A stretch of 64,000 nt of DNA from Bacteroidota bacterium (GTDB lineage Bacteria; Bacteroidota; Bacteroidia; Chitinophagales; Saprospiraceae): the NCBI GenBank assembly GCA_017857395.1, contig JAFMDF010000003.1, forward strand, positions 22,897 through 86,896, written 5' to 3'. Shown here piece after piece: positions 1 through 8,447 of the stretch (position 1 is the stretch's first letter; each line of letters starts with the position of its first letter). Both the position numbers and the translations under genes were made by a program. The notes under the pieces were generated by a model. The model ran no database searches and was not told where the DNA came from. It was given only the letters and a program-made list of their open reading frames with translations.

Positions 1-40
1 AGACAGAAAATTAAAGCAAAACTTGGAAAATTAATTAATT

Positions 41-529
41 ATGGAAGCTAAAAAACAGTCGGAATTAGCAAAAAAATATTGGGAAGGACAAACGTCGAAC
101 TTAGAAGAAAAGGCTTTGTTGAACAGTCAATTAAATGGCGTAGAAGAAGCGGAGAAAGCCCATTTCGAGCAGTTAAAACAATTTTCTAACTTATCCTTAG
201 ACGCCTCTTTTGAGGACGAATTGATGGATAAGATAAATCAGGAAAAACAAGCGGTTGTAAGACAATTAATCCCTTCCTTTGTTTGGAAAGTTGCCGCAAC
301 AGTAGTAATTGGTTTATCGACTTATTTTTTATACCAACCGATGCCAGTAGTGGAAGAGATGACCCAAATTGCAGCCTTAGAAGAGGAAGACCCAGAAAAA
401 GCTTTTGAAATGACCAAACAGGCTTTATTATTAATTTCTTCCAAGTTAAATAAGGCATCCAAAGTAGATTTGCCCCTCAATAAATTTGAAGAAACTAGAG
501 CGAAAATTCAAGAGAAAGAAAATAGTTAG
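41..529 (+). CDS. Anti-sigma-like single-pass membrane protein
   Basis: This 162-residue protein has a charged, mostly helical N-terminal cytoplasmic part, one hydrophobic segment at about residues 80-98 (WKVAATVVIGLSTYFLY) and a short acidic C-terminal part outside the membrane. The N-terminal KKYWEGQTSNLEEKALL stretch resembles the start of small Bacteroidota anti-sigma proteins, but no zinc-binding HxxxC pattern is present. In this phylum such genes often sit between an ECF sigma factor and DUF4252 genes, and three DUF4252 genes follow here. A sigma factor gene just upstream of the window is therefore likely, but this is inference. The start is the ATG directly after an AT-rich leader with no Shine-Dalgarno site. 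Confidence 0.55.
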   Translation: MEAKKQSELAKKYWEGQTSNLEEKALLNSQLNGVEEAEKAHFEQLKQFSNLSLDASFEDELMDKINQEKQAVVRQLIPSFVWKVAATVVIGLSTYFLYQPMPVVEEMTQIAALEEEDPEKAFEMTKQALLLISSKLNKASKVDLPLNKFEETRAKIQEKENS

Positions 530-539
530 TACTTAAAAG

Positions 540-576
540 TTGCGATGTTGCCCTGTCAGTGAAAGGACATCTCAAC
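540..576. repeat. Short inverted repeat (family C, GTTGCGATGT)
   Basis: GTTGCGATGT pairs with ACATCTCAAC about 17 bases later, matching at 9 of 10 positions. It lies about 10 bases after the stop of the membrane protein and before the first DUF4252 gene. A longer copy of the same word occurs at 35211-35275. Confidence 0.5.
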
Positions 577-622
577 AAAAGAGTAAGATTTCACCCGATT
601 AAATAATTAAAATTTTATTATC

Positions 623-1480
623 ATGAAAAAAACCTTGGTATTAAGCCTAATGACCGTGTTTAGTTTGTCCCTTTTTGCTCAGCAAAATGTCATTGACAAA
701 TACTTTAAAGCACATTATGACAACCCTGCATTTGATAAATTTGAAGTAACCGAAAAGACCTTTGATTTAGTAGAAGAAATCGAAACGGAAGATGCCGAAG
801 AACAGAGAGTACTAACAGCATTAGCTAATATTGATGGCATCAAAGTATTAGCAAATAAAGAAACAGCAATTGGTGGAGAATACTATCGGGAAGCAATGGA
901 CAAATTAATTCCAGATACAGATTATGAAGACTTAGTAATACTAGAAACCGATGGCAATGAGATTCGGTTTATGATAAGAGAAAATGAGGAAGGGATTCAA
1001 GAGTTTGTAGCGATTGTCCATGCAGACCAAAGTTTTGTCATTGCTTCTTTACACGGTACAATTGATGTATCCAGTTTATCAAGAATGATGGAAGTGATGA
1101 AAAATGGTGGTGGTGATTGGTTAGGCAATTTTAATAACCTTCATTCCGAAGAAATTATCATTGGGAAACCATCTATTCAACAACAAAATACGAGCGCCTT
1201 ATCAAAAGTAAGTATTAATGATATTAAGCTGAATATTTTCCCGAACCCTGCGACTGATTATATTAATATCGCAACGGAGGGTGGTGTTTCTGCTAAAATG
1301 AATATTGGATTTTATTCTTTATTAGGTAAAGAAATCCAATCAGCAGGTACGATTAATTTACCGCATAAAATGGATTTAAAAACCTTACCAGGCGGGACTT
1401 ACTTCTTGCGTATAACAGACGAAACAGGCACTTACAAAAATTTTAAAATAGTAAAGCCTGTTGGAAGTAGTAATAATTAG
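623..1480 (+). CDS. DUF4252 protein with C-terminal T9SS type A sorting domain
   Basis: The protein has a signal peptide (residues 1-19, cleavage after LFA) and a DUF4252-like domain at about 20-165 with the acidic motif EIETEDAEEQRVLTALANI. A Por-type secretion sorting domain covers about 203-285 (IFPNPATDYINI ... LPGGTYFLRI). DUF4252 has no established biochemical function. The sorting domain implies export across the outer membrane by the type IX system and surface attachment or release. It is the first of three DUF4252 paralogues here and the only one with a sorting domain, so a C-terminal domain was gained here or lost in the others. Confident on family, with function unknown. Confidence 0.8.
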   Translation: MKKTLVLSLMTVFSLSLFAQQNVIDKYFKAHYDNPAFDKFEVTEKTFDLVEEIETEDAEEQRVLTALANIDGIKVLANKETAIGGEYYREAMDKLIPDTDYEDLVILETDGNEIRFMIRENEEGIQEFVAIVHADQSFVIASLHGTIDVSSLSRMMEVMKNGGGDWLGNFNNLHSEEIIIGKPSIQQQNTSALSKVSINDIKLNIFPNPATDYINIATEGGVSAKMNIGFYSLLGKEIQSAGTINLPHKMDLKTLPGGTYFLRITDETGTYKNFKIVKPVGSSNN

Positions 1481-1493
1481 GGATAAATAATCT

Positions 1494-1625
1494 AAGTTGC
1501 GTTAAATTGTTTTATTGTTAAATGGCTATATTGTTCTAGGTTAAAATCTACCTTTAGTCAACATTTTCGGTCGTTTTAACAATATAACCATAAAACAATA
1601 TAGCCATTTGGATTTTCTGCAACTG
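1494..1625. repeat. Compound palindrome (family A copy 1)
   Basis: A perfect 16-base inverted repeat (AAATGGCTATATTGTT at about 1520 with its complement at about 1594-1609) is flanked by an outer AGTTGC/GCAACT pair. The element starts about 14 bases after the stop of the 623-1480 gene. It shares the ATGGCTATATTG word with four other intergenic palindromes in the window. The rest of the 1481-1778 spacer is AT-rich with no gene. Confidence 0.7.
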
Positions 1626-1778
1626 AGGTTAAATAATAAAACCAATTTAATAGTGTAGAGATAAAAAAGACAAATAATATTCAATATTCTGGCAAAATGC
1701 TGTAAAGGTCTCTTTTCTCTAATCTCTGCTTTCTATTCTAAATAGATTAAAATAATTTTCTAAAATCTAAAATAAATC

Positions 1779-2342
1779 ATGAAGAAAGGAATCATATTTT
1801 TATTCGTAGGGCTTTTCGCAGTTAGTTTACAAGCCCAAAATAATGCAATTAGTAAGCATTTTTCTAAATTTCAAAGAGACACCAGTTTCACCAAAGTAAC
1901 GGTAACTAGCAGAATGTTCTCTTTATTTACTGAGATAGAAGCGGAAGATGCAGATGAAGAAGAAATTTTGAAAGCGATGGCAAAGCTAAAAGGGATTAAA
2001 GCCATCGTAAAGAATAATTCAGATAATAGCAAAAAACTATATTTTGATGCAGTAGACCTGATTCAAAATGATGGCGGTTATGAAGAATTAATGACCGTAG
2101 AAGATGCAGGAGAAAACATCCAATTTATGATTCGAGAAGAGGGCGACCAAATTAGTGAATTACTGATGATAATTGGTGGTAATGAAAATTTTATGGTGAT
2201 GACTTTATATGGAGAAATTGACCTGAATACGATTGCTAAACTATCAAGAGTTTTAAAAATAAATGGCATGGAAGCTTTCCAAGCTTTAGATAAAGATAGC
2301 AATAAGAAAAAGGAAAAAAGGAATGAGGAAAAAAAGAATTAA
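1779..2342 (+). CDS. DUF4252 protein, short form
   Basis: This 187-residue exported protein has a signal peptide ending LQA-QNN and one DUF4252-like domain. It is clearly paralogous to the preceding gene: the acidic EIEAEDADEEEILKAMAKL block and the downstream FMIREEGDQISELLMI block line up with it. It ends in a very lysine/glutamate-rich tail (KKKEKRNEEKKN) instead of a T9SS sorting domain, so it is predicted to stay in the periplasm. It has its own leader of about 300 bases holding a palindrome, so it may be transcribed with its neighbour or separately. Function unknown. Confidence 0.75.
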   Translation: MKKGIIFLFVGLFAVSLQAQNNAISKHFSKFQRDTSFTKVTVTSRMFSLFTEIEAEDADEEEILKAMAKLKGIKAIVKNNSDNSKKLYFDAVDLIQNDGGYEELMTVEDAGENIQFMIREEGDQISELLMIIGGNENFMVMTLYGEIDLNTIAKLSRVLKINGMEAFQALDKDSNKKKEKRNEEKKN

Positions 2343-2399
2343 ATAAAATTAGATATAGCGGGTAATTTTTTAAAATCATTTCCTGTTAAGCATACATTT

Positions 2400-2438
2400 A
2401 GATTTACTAAAACCTTTAGGATTTAGTAAATCTTTTTG
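2400..2438 (+). terminator. Rho-independent terminator after DUF4252 gene 2
   Basis: A perfect 12-base stem (AGATTTACTAAA with TTTAGTAAATCT) and a 10-base loop are followed directly by a T run. It is positioned about 60 bases after the stop codon. Confidence 0.7.
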
Positions 2439-2448
2439 TATTTAAAAA

Positions 2449-2488
2449 GCATTTATTAGGGTTTTTATTTACCTAATAAGTGTTTTTT
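2449..2488 (+). terminator. Second terminator-like hairpin
   Basis: CATTTATTAGG pairs imperfectly with CCTAATAAGTG (about 10 of 12 positions) and is followed by a TTTTTT run. It lies immediately behind the first hairpin, giving a tandem terminator that separates DUF4252 genes 2 and 3. Confidence 0.5.
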
Positions 2489-2604
2489 ATATATTGTAAA
2501 TTAATTGACAATCAATTAGTTAAGCCAGTTTTTATAGAGGTTGTCATTAGTCGATGAAAACAGTTGATTTGTAGGTTTAGTTTTAAAATAAATCTTCTTT
2601 TTAA

Positions 2605-2612
2605 TACCTTTG
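2605..2612 (+). promoter_or_regulatory. Bacteroidota -7 promoter box
   Basis: TACCTTTG matches the TAnnTTTG -7 consensus of the Bacteroidota housekeeping sigma factor. It lies about 57 bases before the chosen ATG at 2669, which argues against the longer reading frame beginning at 2564. No clear -33 element was identified. Confidence 0.5.
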
Positions 2613-2668
2613 AAAGGTCAACGAAATCCTATTTTAGCAATTTATTGATAAGTTTATCTAGACCCTAT

Positions 2669-3313
2669 ATGAAGCATTTTTTCCTTGTTTTTACCCTTGT
2701 ATTTACTGCCTATTTTGTGGGTATTGCTCAAAGTAAAGTATTGAAGGAATTGAAAGATAGTAATGCGATACAGCTCCATTTATTTTTTACGCCGAGTACG
2801 CTAAGAATGTTAAATTTTCAGGATGACCCCGGTTATAATGAAATGGTTAGAGGTGTGGAAAAATTACATTTTTACTTGATGAACCCAAGCAATTTTTCAA
2901 TCAATGATTATTTTGATACTGCAGAACGCTTATTAAAAGAAGAAAATTATGAAGAATTTATTATTTGGGATGGAGACGGCGATGAGTTTCAGGTTTTAGG
3001 AAAACCAACCGAAAAAGATATGATTGGTTTGGCAAGTTATGCCGATAGGCATTATATATTTAATTTAAAAGGAACGATTGATTTGATGAAGTTACCTGAT
3101 ATTTATGAAAAAATGACAACGCAAGATTCCACGATGGATAATGGTATTAGTTTTATTGTTGATATGATAAAAAATGATGATAACGATAGGATTCGACGAG
3201 AAAAAAGGCGGAAGGAATGGGAAGAAAGAAGCCGAAAAGAAGCCGCAGAAGCCAAAATTCAAGCAGACAGTATTCGGTTGGATAGTATAAAAAATAACAC
3301 GATTAAACCCTAA
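2669..3313 (+). CDS. DUF4252-like exported protein
   Basis: The start is placed at the internal ATG (MKHFFLVFTLVFTAYF), because this gives a clean signal peptide (cleavage after GIA) and sits just after a TACCTTTG promoter box; the ORF-track start would bury the signal peptide. The mature part is a diverged DUF4252-like domain. It keeps the pattern of the other two copies, including NYEEFIIWDGDGDEFQVL and the FNLKGTIDLMKLPDI block that corresponds to their GTIDVSSL/GEIDLNTI. The C-terminal 45 residues are a charged helix rich in Arg, Lys and Glu. It lacks a T9SS domain. The next gene begins about 12 bases downstream, so it may be cotranscribed with the ABC transporter. Confidence 0.6.
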   Translation: MKHFFLVFTLVFTAYFVGIAQSKVLKELKDSNAIQLHLFFTPSTLRMLNFQDDPGYNEMVRGVEKLHFYLMNPSNFSINDYFDTAERLLKEENYEEFIIWDGDGDEFQVLGKPTEKDMIGLASYADRHYIFNLKGTIDLMKLPDIYEKMTTQDSTMDNGISFIVDMIKNDDNDRIRREKRRKEWEERSRKEAAEAKIQADSIRLDSIKNNTIKP

Positions 3314-3325
3314 AAAATAATATAA

Positions 3326-4216
3326 TTGATTGTATTAAGCACCCAGAATTTAACGAAAAAATACAGCCGACTTACTGCTTTAGACCAACTCAATTTTGAG
3401 ATACAGACAGGGATGATTTTTGGTCTATTAGGCCCTAATGGTAGTGGGAAAACGACTACTTTGGGTATGATATTGAGCGTTCTAAAACCAACATCAGGCA
3501 CCTTCCAATGGTTTGAAAAACCGCCTTCCGCAGCGAGTCGTAGAGAGATTGGCGCTATCCTAGAAATTCCATGTTTCTATCCGTATATGACTGCGGAACA
3601 AAATCTACAAGTTGCTGCTAAAATAAAAAAATGTCCTACGGCTAATATTGCTCCTACGCTTAAAACGGTCGGTTTGTATGAACGAAGAAATGACCCTTTT
3701 AAAACCTATTCTTTGGGGATGAAACAACGGTTAGCTATAGGCGCTGCTTTATTGGCTAACCCTCCTGTTTTAATTTTAGATGAACCAACTAATGGACTTG
3801 ACCCTCAGGGGATTGTAGAGATTAGAGAACTAGTGATTCAAATCGCTAAATCGGGTAAAACTATCATTTTTGCCAGCCATTTATTGGATGAAGTGCAAAA
3901 GGTTTGTACGGATTTTATGGTGCTAAAAAAAGGTAAAAAATTATTTCAAGGAAATGTAAAAGAAGCCTTATCTGACCAACGCATGGTGGAGGTAGGTGCT
4001 GAAAATTTAGCCGATTTACAAAATGCTTTTAGTAATTATCAGGGCATTTCAAAACTAGAAATTAAAGATGACTTATGCTTGTTGACTGCACTTCCAGAAA
4101 TTACAACGAATGACATAAGTCGGTATCTTTTTGATAAAAAAGTCATTATTAACCATTTAGTTGAACGAGAAGGAAGTTTAGAGAAACAATTCCTTAAAAT
4201 ATTAGCCGAGAAATGA
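3326..4216 (+). CDS. ABC transporter ATP-binding protein
   Basis: A 296-residue ABC ATPase of the export type that usually pairs with ABC-2 permeases. It has a Walker A (GPNGSGKTT), the LSGGQ-equivalent signature (YSLGMKQRLAIG), a Walker B (VLILDEPTNGLD) and the switch histidine (ASHLLDE). The C-terminal 80 residues are a family-typical extension. The reading frame opens with TTG; no ATG fits before STQNLTKKYSRLTAL. The last four bases overlap the start of the permease gene (ATGA), which implies translational coupling. The substrate cannot be told from sequence; relatives include bacteriocin-resistance and NatA-like exporters. Confidence 0.9.
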   Translation: MIVLSTQNLTKKYSRLTALDQLNFEIQTGMIFGLLGPNGSGKTTTLGMILSVLKPTSGTFQWFEKPPSAASRREIGAILEIPCFYPYMTAEQNLQVAAKIKKCPTANIAPTLKTVGLYERRNDPFKTYSLGMKQRLAIGAALLANPPVLILDEPTNGLDPQGIVEIRELVIQIAKSGKTIIFASHLLDEVQKVCTDFMVLKKGKKLFQGNVKEALSDQRMVEVGAENLADLQNAFSNYQGISKLEIKDDLCLLTALPEITTNDISRYLFDKKVIINHLVEREGSLEKQFLKILAEK

Positions 4217-5055
4217 AGAGATTACTCCAAATAGAATGGTTAAAACTAAAGCATTATCGCCCATTTTGGGTGTTAACGGGGCTTTATACAGTTATGGTAA
4301 GCTTAATTTGTATTGGTGTTCATTTCTTTTTTGCTTATCTAAAAAGAGAAGGTGCTGATATTAATGGGTTTGACCCAACGATGTTTCCTTTTTATGATTT
4401 TCCAGATATCTGGCAAAACATTACCTATATTGCGACTTGGTTCAAATTATTTTTAGCTTTTATCGTCGTGATATCTATTGCCAATGAAGCCACTCACCGA
4501 ACTCTTCGGCAAAATATTATAGATGGCATGAGTAAGAAAGATTGGTTGGCTTCCAAACTTTTATTAATCGTCGCTTTGGCAGTAGCAGCGACTCTTTTAT
4601 TATTTGTATTAGGAATTATTACAGGATTAATTTATGGTCATCCTGAAAGTTATACTTCCATTTTTGATTCTACCGAATTTCTATTGGCTTATTGTTTGGA
4701 AGTCATTACGTATTTAACCTTTGCTTTTTTGGCAACGCTTGTTATTCGGCGTTCAGGCATCGTGATTGTCGCTTTAATGATGTATACCTTGGCATTCGAA
4801 CCATTAACAACCCTTTTCTTAACAAATTTTCCAGATTCTTTGTCTAGTTATGCCAAGATGCCCGAAATCTTGTCCACAGCCGCCGCTTTTTTCCCAATCC
4901 GAGCCATCAATAATTTGATCCATGTGCCTTACCAAAGATGGGTATTACAAGAGATTCAAGACTATGTTTCCTTTACAGAAGTATTGATTGTTTTGGGGTG
5001 GTTGGCTTTTAATATTCGTGCTTGTTATTGGTTATTGCGGAAAAGAGATTTATGA
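4213..5055 (+). CDS. ABC-2 type transporter permease
   Basis: A 280-residue integral membrane protein with about six hydrophobic segments, partner of the ATPase with which it overlaps by four bases. The N-terminal MKRLLQIEWLKLKHYRPFW is the usual cytoplasmic start of ABC-2 permeases. The region FIVVISIANEATHRTLRQNIIDG is the family's conserved stretch after the second membrane helix. It forms the membrane channel of a two-gene exporter of unknown substrate. The stop codon abuts the stop of the convergent TlpA-like gene with no base between, leaving no room for a separate terminator. Confidence 0.85.
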   Translation: MKRLLQIEWLKLKHYRPFWVLTGLYTVMVSLICIGVHFFFAYLKREGADINGFDPTMFPFYDFPDIWQNITYIATWFKLFLAFIVVISIANEATHRTLRQNIIDGMSKKDWLASKLLLIVALAVAATLLLFVLGIITGLIYGHPESYTSIFDSTEFLLAYCLEVITYLTFAFLATLVIRRSGIVIVALMMYTLAFEPLTTLFLTNFPDSLSSYAKMPEILSTAAAFFPIRAINNLIHVPYQRWVLQEIQDYVSFTEVLIVLGWLAFNIRACYWLLRKRDL

Positions 5056-5610
5056 TTAATTTGCATTCAAAGTAGCCAAAACTTTCTTTTCAAAACCTTC
5101 ATAATTTAAAGAACCAGTAATTGTCTCTATTTTTTCCCCCTCTGAATTAAATAAAAAAGAAGTAGGAATAACTCCCAGCCACAACGGGTCAATTTTATTG
5201 ATAATGGTACTTGGGTCTTCTGTACCAATAACATAATAATCCATAGAAAACCCTTTGCTTTTCCAATAAGGAAGGACCAAACTATCCGCTTTTGCTAATT
5301 CATCTAAAGATAAAGCGATGATTTTCACCCCTTTATTCTGATAGTTTTGATGCAATTTTTCTAAGGCAGGCATTTCGTGAATACAAGGTTTGCACCAAGT
5401 TGCCCAAAGGTTCACTAAAGTTACTCTCCCTTTTTGTGCGCTTAATAATTGTTGCAACTCCGTTTCATTTTTGACTACAGACAAGGTCGCTACTTTGGGA
5501 ATGTTTTCCACTGAGGTAATAAGTTGCTCAACTGCTACTTTTTTAGGTTGACAGCCTATTAAAATGAACGCACCTAAGAAATAGACCCAAAAAGACTTTG
5601 ATAAGAGCAT
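5056..5610 (-). CDS. TlpA-like thioredoxin-fold lipoprotein
   Basis: An exported thiol-disulfide protein of 184 residues. A lipobox (FILIGC, Cys at about 20) predicts a lipid-anchored protein. The thioredoxin domain spans about 50-184 with the active site WATWCKPC and the family block TLVNLWATW. The cis-proline loop is probably GVIPTSFLF. TlpA/ResA-like proteins reduce disulfides outside the cytoplasm, often for cytochrome maturation or repair. No cytochrome gene is adjacent, so the partner is unknown. It is convergent with the ABC permease, with directly abutting stop codons. Confidence 0.85.
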   Translation of the reverse strand: MLLSKSFWVYFLGAFILIGCQPKKVAVEQLITSVENIPKVATLSVVKNETELQQLLSAQKGRVTLVNLWATWCKPCIHEMPALEKLHQNYQNKGVKIIALSLDELAKADSLVLPYWKSKGFSMDYYVIGTEDPSTIINKIDPLWLGVIPTSFLFNSEGEKIETITGSLNYEGFEKKVLATLNAN

Positions 5611-5962
5611 AAATTATTTTTTGAATTAAATAGTTGAACAAAGCAATTTTAAAATTAAGAATGGAAGATACAACCATTTCTGGACTTTTAGAAAATAGAT
5701 AATAATTTACCTTTTTGGTTATAAAATTTACTCATTTAAAAATTTCTTATTATTTATAATTTAATAAATTTAAGCACTTTTAAAAAGAATCATCAACAAT
5801 TATAAATATGGCCTCAAAAGGACAAAGGTCGTAAATTTAGAGCATGAAAGAATTCTTTTTTCAAAACCATGCATTTGATTCTATTCATTTACTAAAGGGA
5901 CTTAAAATAAATATTTACCTTTGCGTTTTTTAAATGGATAGCTCGTATAATACATAAAAAGC
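5611..5962. other. Divergent intergenic region
   Basis: About 350 bases between the divergent TlpA-like gene and the dehydrogenase gene. It is very AT-rich with no plausible gene. It holds the promoter box at 5916 for the rightward gene. The leftward promoter is not obvious. Confidence 0.6.
5916..5923 (+). promoter_or_regulatory. Bacteroidota -7 promoter box for the dehydrogenase gene
   Basis: TACCTTTG is an exact match to TAnnTTTG, about 40 bases before the ATG at 5963. No convincing -33 TTTG at the normal spacing was found. Confidence 0.5.
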
Positions 5963-6850
5963 ATGCAAAATATAACAGTAATCGGCGCAGGAACAATGGG
6001 AAACGGAATCGCCCATATTTTTGCAATGAAAAATTTTAGCGTAACTTTAGTGGATATATCTGAAACTGCTTTGGAAAAAGCAATAACCACTATCGGCAAA
6101 AATTTAGACCGAATGGTGCGGAAAGAAAAGATTTCAGAAGCAGATAAAGCGGCTACTTTGGGAAATATTACAACTAGTACGAACTTACCCGAAGGTGTTA
6201 GTAATGCAGATTTAGTGGTAGAGGCGGCAACTGAAAATGTGAATTTGAAGCTCAAAATTTTTAAGCAGATTGACGAAAATGCACCAGCGAAGGCTGTTTT
6301 AGCAAGTAATACTTCTTCTATTTCTATTACCAAAATTGCAGCAGTTACGAATAGACCAGAAAAGGTAATTGGCATGCACTTCTTTAATCCAGTTCCAGTA
6401 ATGAAATTGGTAGAAGTAATTAATGGTTATGGAACAGATAAGTCAGTAACTGCGGATATTATGGAATTATCCAAGAAATTAGGGAAAGTTCCTGTAGAAA
6501 TTAAAGATTACCCAGGATTTGCAGCGAATAGAATGTTGATGCCTTTATTGAATGAAGCCTTTTTTACCTTGTATGAAGGGGTAGCAGGCGTAGCAGAAAT
6601 TGACACCGTGATGAAATTAGGCATGGGGCATCCAATGGGGCCATTGCAATTGGCAGATTTTGTAGGATTAGATGTTTGTTTGGCGATTTTAAATGTATTA
6701 CATGATGGATTTGGTAATCCAAAATATGCACCTTGTCCACTTTTAGTAAATATGGTGACGGCTGGTAAATTAGGAAGAAAATCAGGCGAAGGATTTTATA
6801 ATTATAAGGAAGGCGGAAAAGATTTAGTGATTGCAACGCAATTTGTCTAA
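5963..6850 (+). CDS. hbd: 3-hydroxybutyryl-CoA (3-hydroxyacyl-CoA) dehydrogenase
   Basis: A single-domain NAD-dependent dehydrogenase of 295 residues, close to the usual 280-290 for this family. It oxidises 3-hydroxyacyl-CoA to 3-ketoacyl-CoA (or the reverse) in fatty-acid or butyrate/PHB metabolism. The Rossmann motif is VIGAGTMGNGIA near the N-terminus. The family signature MHFFNPVPVMKLVEVI contains the catalytic histidine, and DYPGFAANRMLMPLLNEA and HPMGPLQLADFVGLDV mark the C-terminal helical domain. It has its own promoter box and is a monocistronic gene upstream of purM with a 140-base gap. Family assignment is certain; chain-length preference is not. Confidence 0.93.
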   Translation: MQNITVIGAGTMGNGIAHIFAMKNFSVTLVDISETALEKAITTIGKNLDRMVRKEKISEADKAATLGNITTSTNLPEGVSNADLVVEAATENVNLKLKIFKQIDENAPAKAVLASNTSSISITKIAAVTNRPEKVIGMHFFNPVPVMKLVEVINGYGTDKSVTADIMELSKKLGKVPVEIKDYPGFAANRMLMPLLNEAFFTLYEGVAGVAEIDTVMKLGMGHPMGPLQLADFVGLDVCLAILNVLHDGFGNPKYAPCPLLVNMVTAGKLGRKSGEGFYNYKEGGKDLVIATQFV

Positions 6851-6992
6851 CTGATTTTCAATGTTTGCTTTTTAGTTTAAAGCTAATAGTAGGTTTTCAA
6901 GGAGGTAACATGGTTATAATTAGGTGGTCAATAAATATATTTTTCTACTTTATTCTATGCCTGTTGAAAATTGAAAATTAAAAATTACAATA

Positions 6993-8171
6993 ATGTCAAA
7001 CTATAAATACGATCTAAGAGGCGTTTCTGCAACCAAAGACGAAGTTCATGAAGCTATCAAAGGCTTAGACCAAGGACTTTATCCCAATGCTTTTTGTAAA
7101 ATATTACCCGATGTAGCTGGTGGAGACAAGGATTATGTAAACCTAATGCATGCGGATACGTCTGGGACAAAAACCAGTTTGGCTTATTTGTATTGGAAAG
7201 AAACGGGAGATGTATCTGTATGGAAAGGGATTGCCCAAGATGCCTTAGTGATGAATTTGGATGATATGGGTTGCGTAGGTTGTGTAGATAATATTTTATT
7301 ATCTTCTACGATTGGTCGAAATAAAAATTTAATCACGGGAGAAGTTATCACTACTTTAATTCAAGCAACCAAAGCCTTAACCGACCAATTAGCCAATTAT
7401 GGTATAAATGTGCATTCTGCTGGTGGAGAAACAGCAGATGTTGGAGATATTGTACGGACCATTGATGTAGGATACACGGCTTTTGCTAGAATGAGTAAAG
7501 CAGATTTAATCGTTAATAATATCAAACCGGGCAATGTAATTGTGGGATTAGCGTCTTATGGTCAGGCAACTTATGAAACGGAGTATAATGGAGGAATGGG
7601 GAGTAATGGATTGACTTCTGCTCGACACGATGTTTTAGCTAAAGAATATGCTAAAAAATACCCAGATAGTTATGACGCTAATACACCTGATGAAGTAGTT
7701 TACATTGGGTCTAAGAAACTAACAGATAAAGTGGATATTGATGGCCAACAGATTGATGTTGGAAAATTAATTCTATCGCCAACGAGGACCTATTTGCCAA
7801 TTATCAAAGCCATATTAGATGAGTTTAAAGGACAGATTGATGGGATGATTCATTGTACAGGCGGCGGGCAAACTAAGGTCATTAAGTTTGTAGATAAAGT
7901 ACATATCATTAAGGATAATTTATTGCCGATTCCACCACTTTTCCAAATGATTAAAGCCGAATCAGATACAGATTGGCGAGAAATGTACCAAGTTTTCAAT
8001 ATGGGACATCGTTTGGAATTATATGTCGAACCAGCTATTGCAGCTAGAATTATTGAGATTTCTAAATCCTTTAATGTGGACGGACAAATAATTGGTAGGG
8101 TAGAAGAGTGTGAGGAAGCAAAGGTTACAATCGTTGCGCCAGACGGTCGGAAAATGGATTACTATAACTAA
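6993..8171 (+). CDS. purM: Phosphoribosylformylglycinamidine cyclo-ligase (AIR synthase)
   Basis: A 392-residue PurM of the Bacteroidota kind, longer than the roughly 345-residue E. coli form. It closes the imidazole ring (FGAM plus ATP to AIR) in de novo purine synthesis. Visible marks are DTSGTKTSLAYLYWKE, the MNLDDMGCVGCVDNILL block, the glycine-rich SAGGETADVGDIVRTIDV loop and the CTGGGQTK loop of the C-terminal half. No other purine gene is near, so it stands alone as is common in this phylum. The start is the ATG preceded by an A-rich leader. Confidence 0.93.
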   Translation: MSNYKYDLRGVSATKDEVHEAIKGLDQGLYPNAFCKILPDVAGGDKDYVNLMHADTSGTKTSLAYLYWKETGDVSVWKGIAQDALVMNLDDMGCVGCVDNILLSSTIGRNKNLITGEVITTLIQATKALTDQLANYGINVHSAGGETADVGDIVRTIDVGYTAFARMSKADLIVNNIKPGNVIVGLASYGQATYETEYNGGMGSNGLTSARHDVLAKEYAKKYPDSYDANTPDEVVYIGSKKLTDKVDIDGQQIDVGKLILSPTRTYLPIIKAILDEFKGQIDGMIHCTGGGQTKVIKFVDKVHIIKDNLLPIPPLFQMIKAESDTDWREMYQVFNMGHRLELYVEPAIAARIIEISKSFNVDGQIIGRVEECEEAKVTIVAPDGRKMDYYN

Positions 8172-8177
8172 GTAATT

Positions 8178-8290
8178 CAAGTTGCGGATAATTACTGTAT
8201 GGCTATATTGTTTTATTGTTACAGCGTAGAATAACCCTTAATTCGATATTTTTTTAGTTCCACTCACAATATAACCATACTTGAATGATT
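8178..8290. repeat. Compound palindrome (family A copy 2)
   Basis: GTATGGCTATATTGT (about 8197) pairs with ACAATATAACCATAC (about 8266-8280) with one mismatch. The left flank again carries AAGTTGCG, as in copy 1. It begins within ten bases of the purM stop codon. Confidence 0.7.
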
Positions 8291-8447
8291 GATTGTCTTG
8301 AGGATTCTTCAATCCTTGTACTTAAACTATTTAAAACTAAGCAAAAAGCCATAAAAACGATTAAATTTGAGCAATTAATTAAGCGAAAAGCAAGTTATTT
8401 ATTAGTTTGCATAAAAATTGAGGTACAGCTCGGTAAGTAGCAATAAA

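Noticed and set aside
186-458. 90-residue minus-strand ORF
   Set aside because: It lies opposite the anti-sigma-like gene in full and has no coding features of its own.
5053-5060. Possible fusion or frameshift at the ABC permease/TlpA junction
   Set aside because: The genes are on opposite strands with abutting stop codons, and both proteins are full length.
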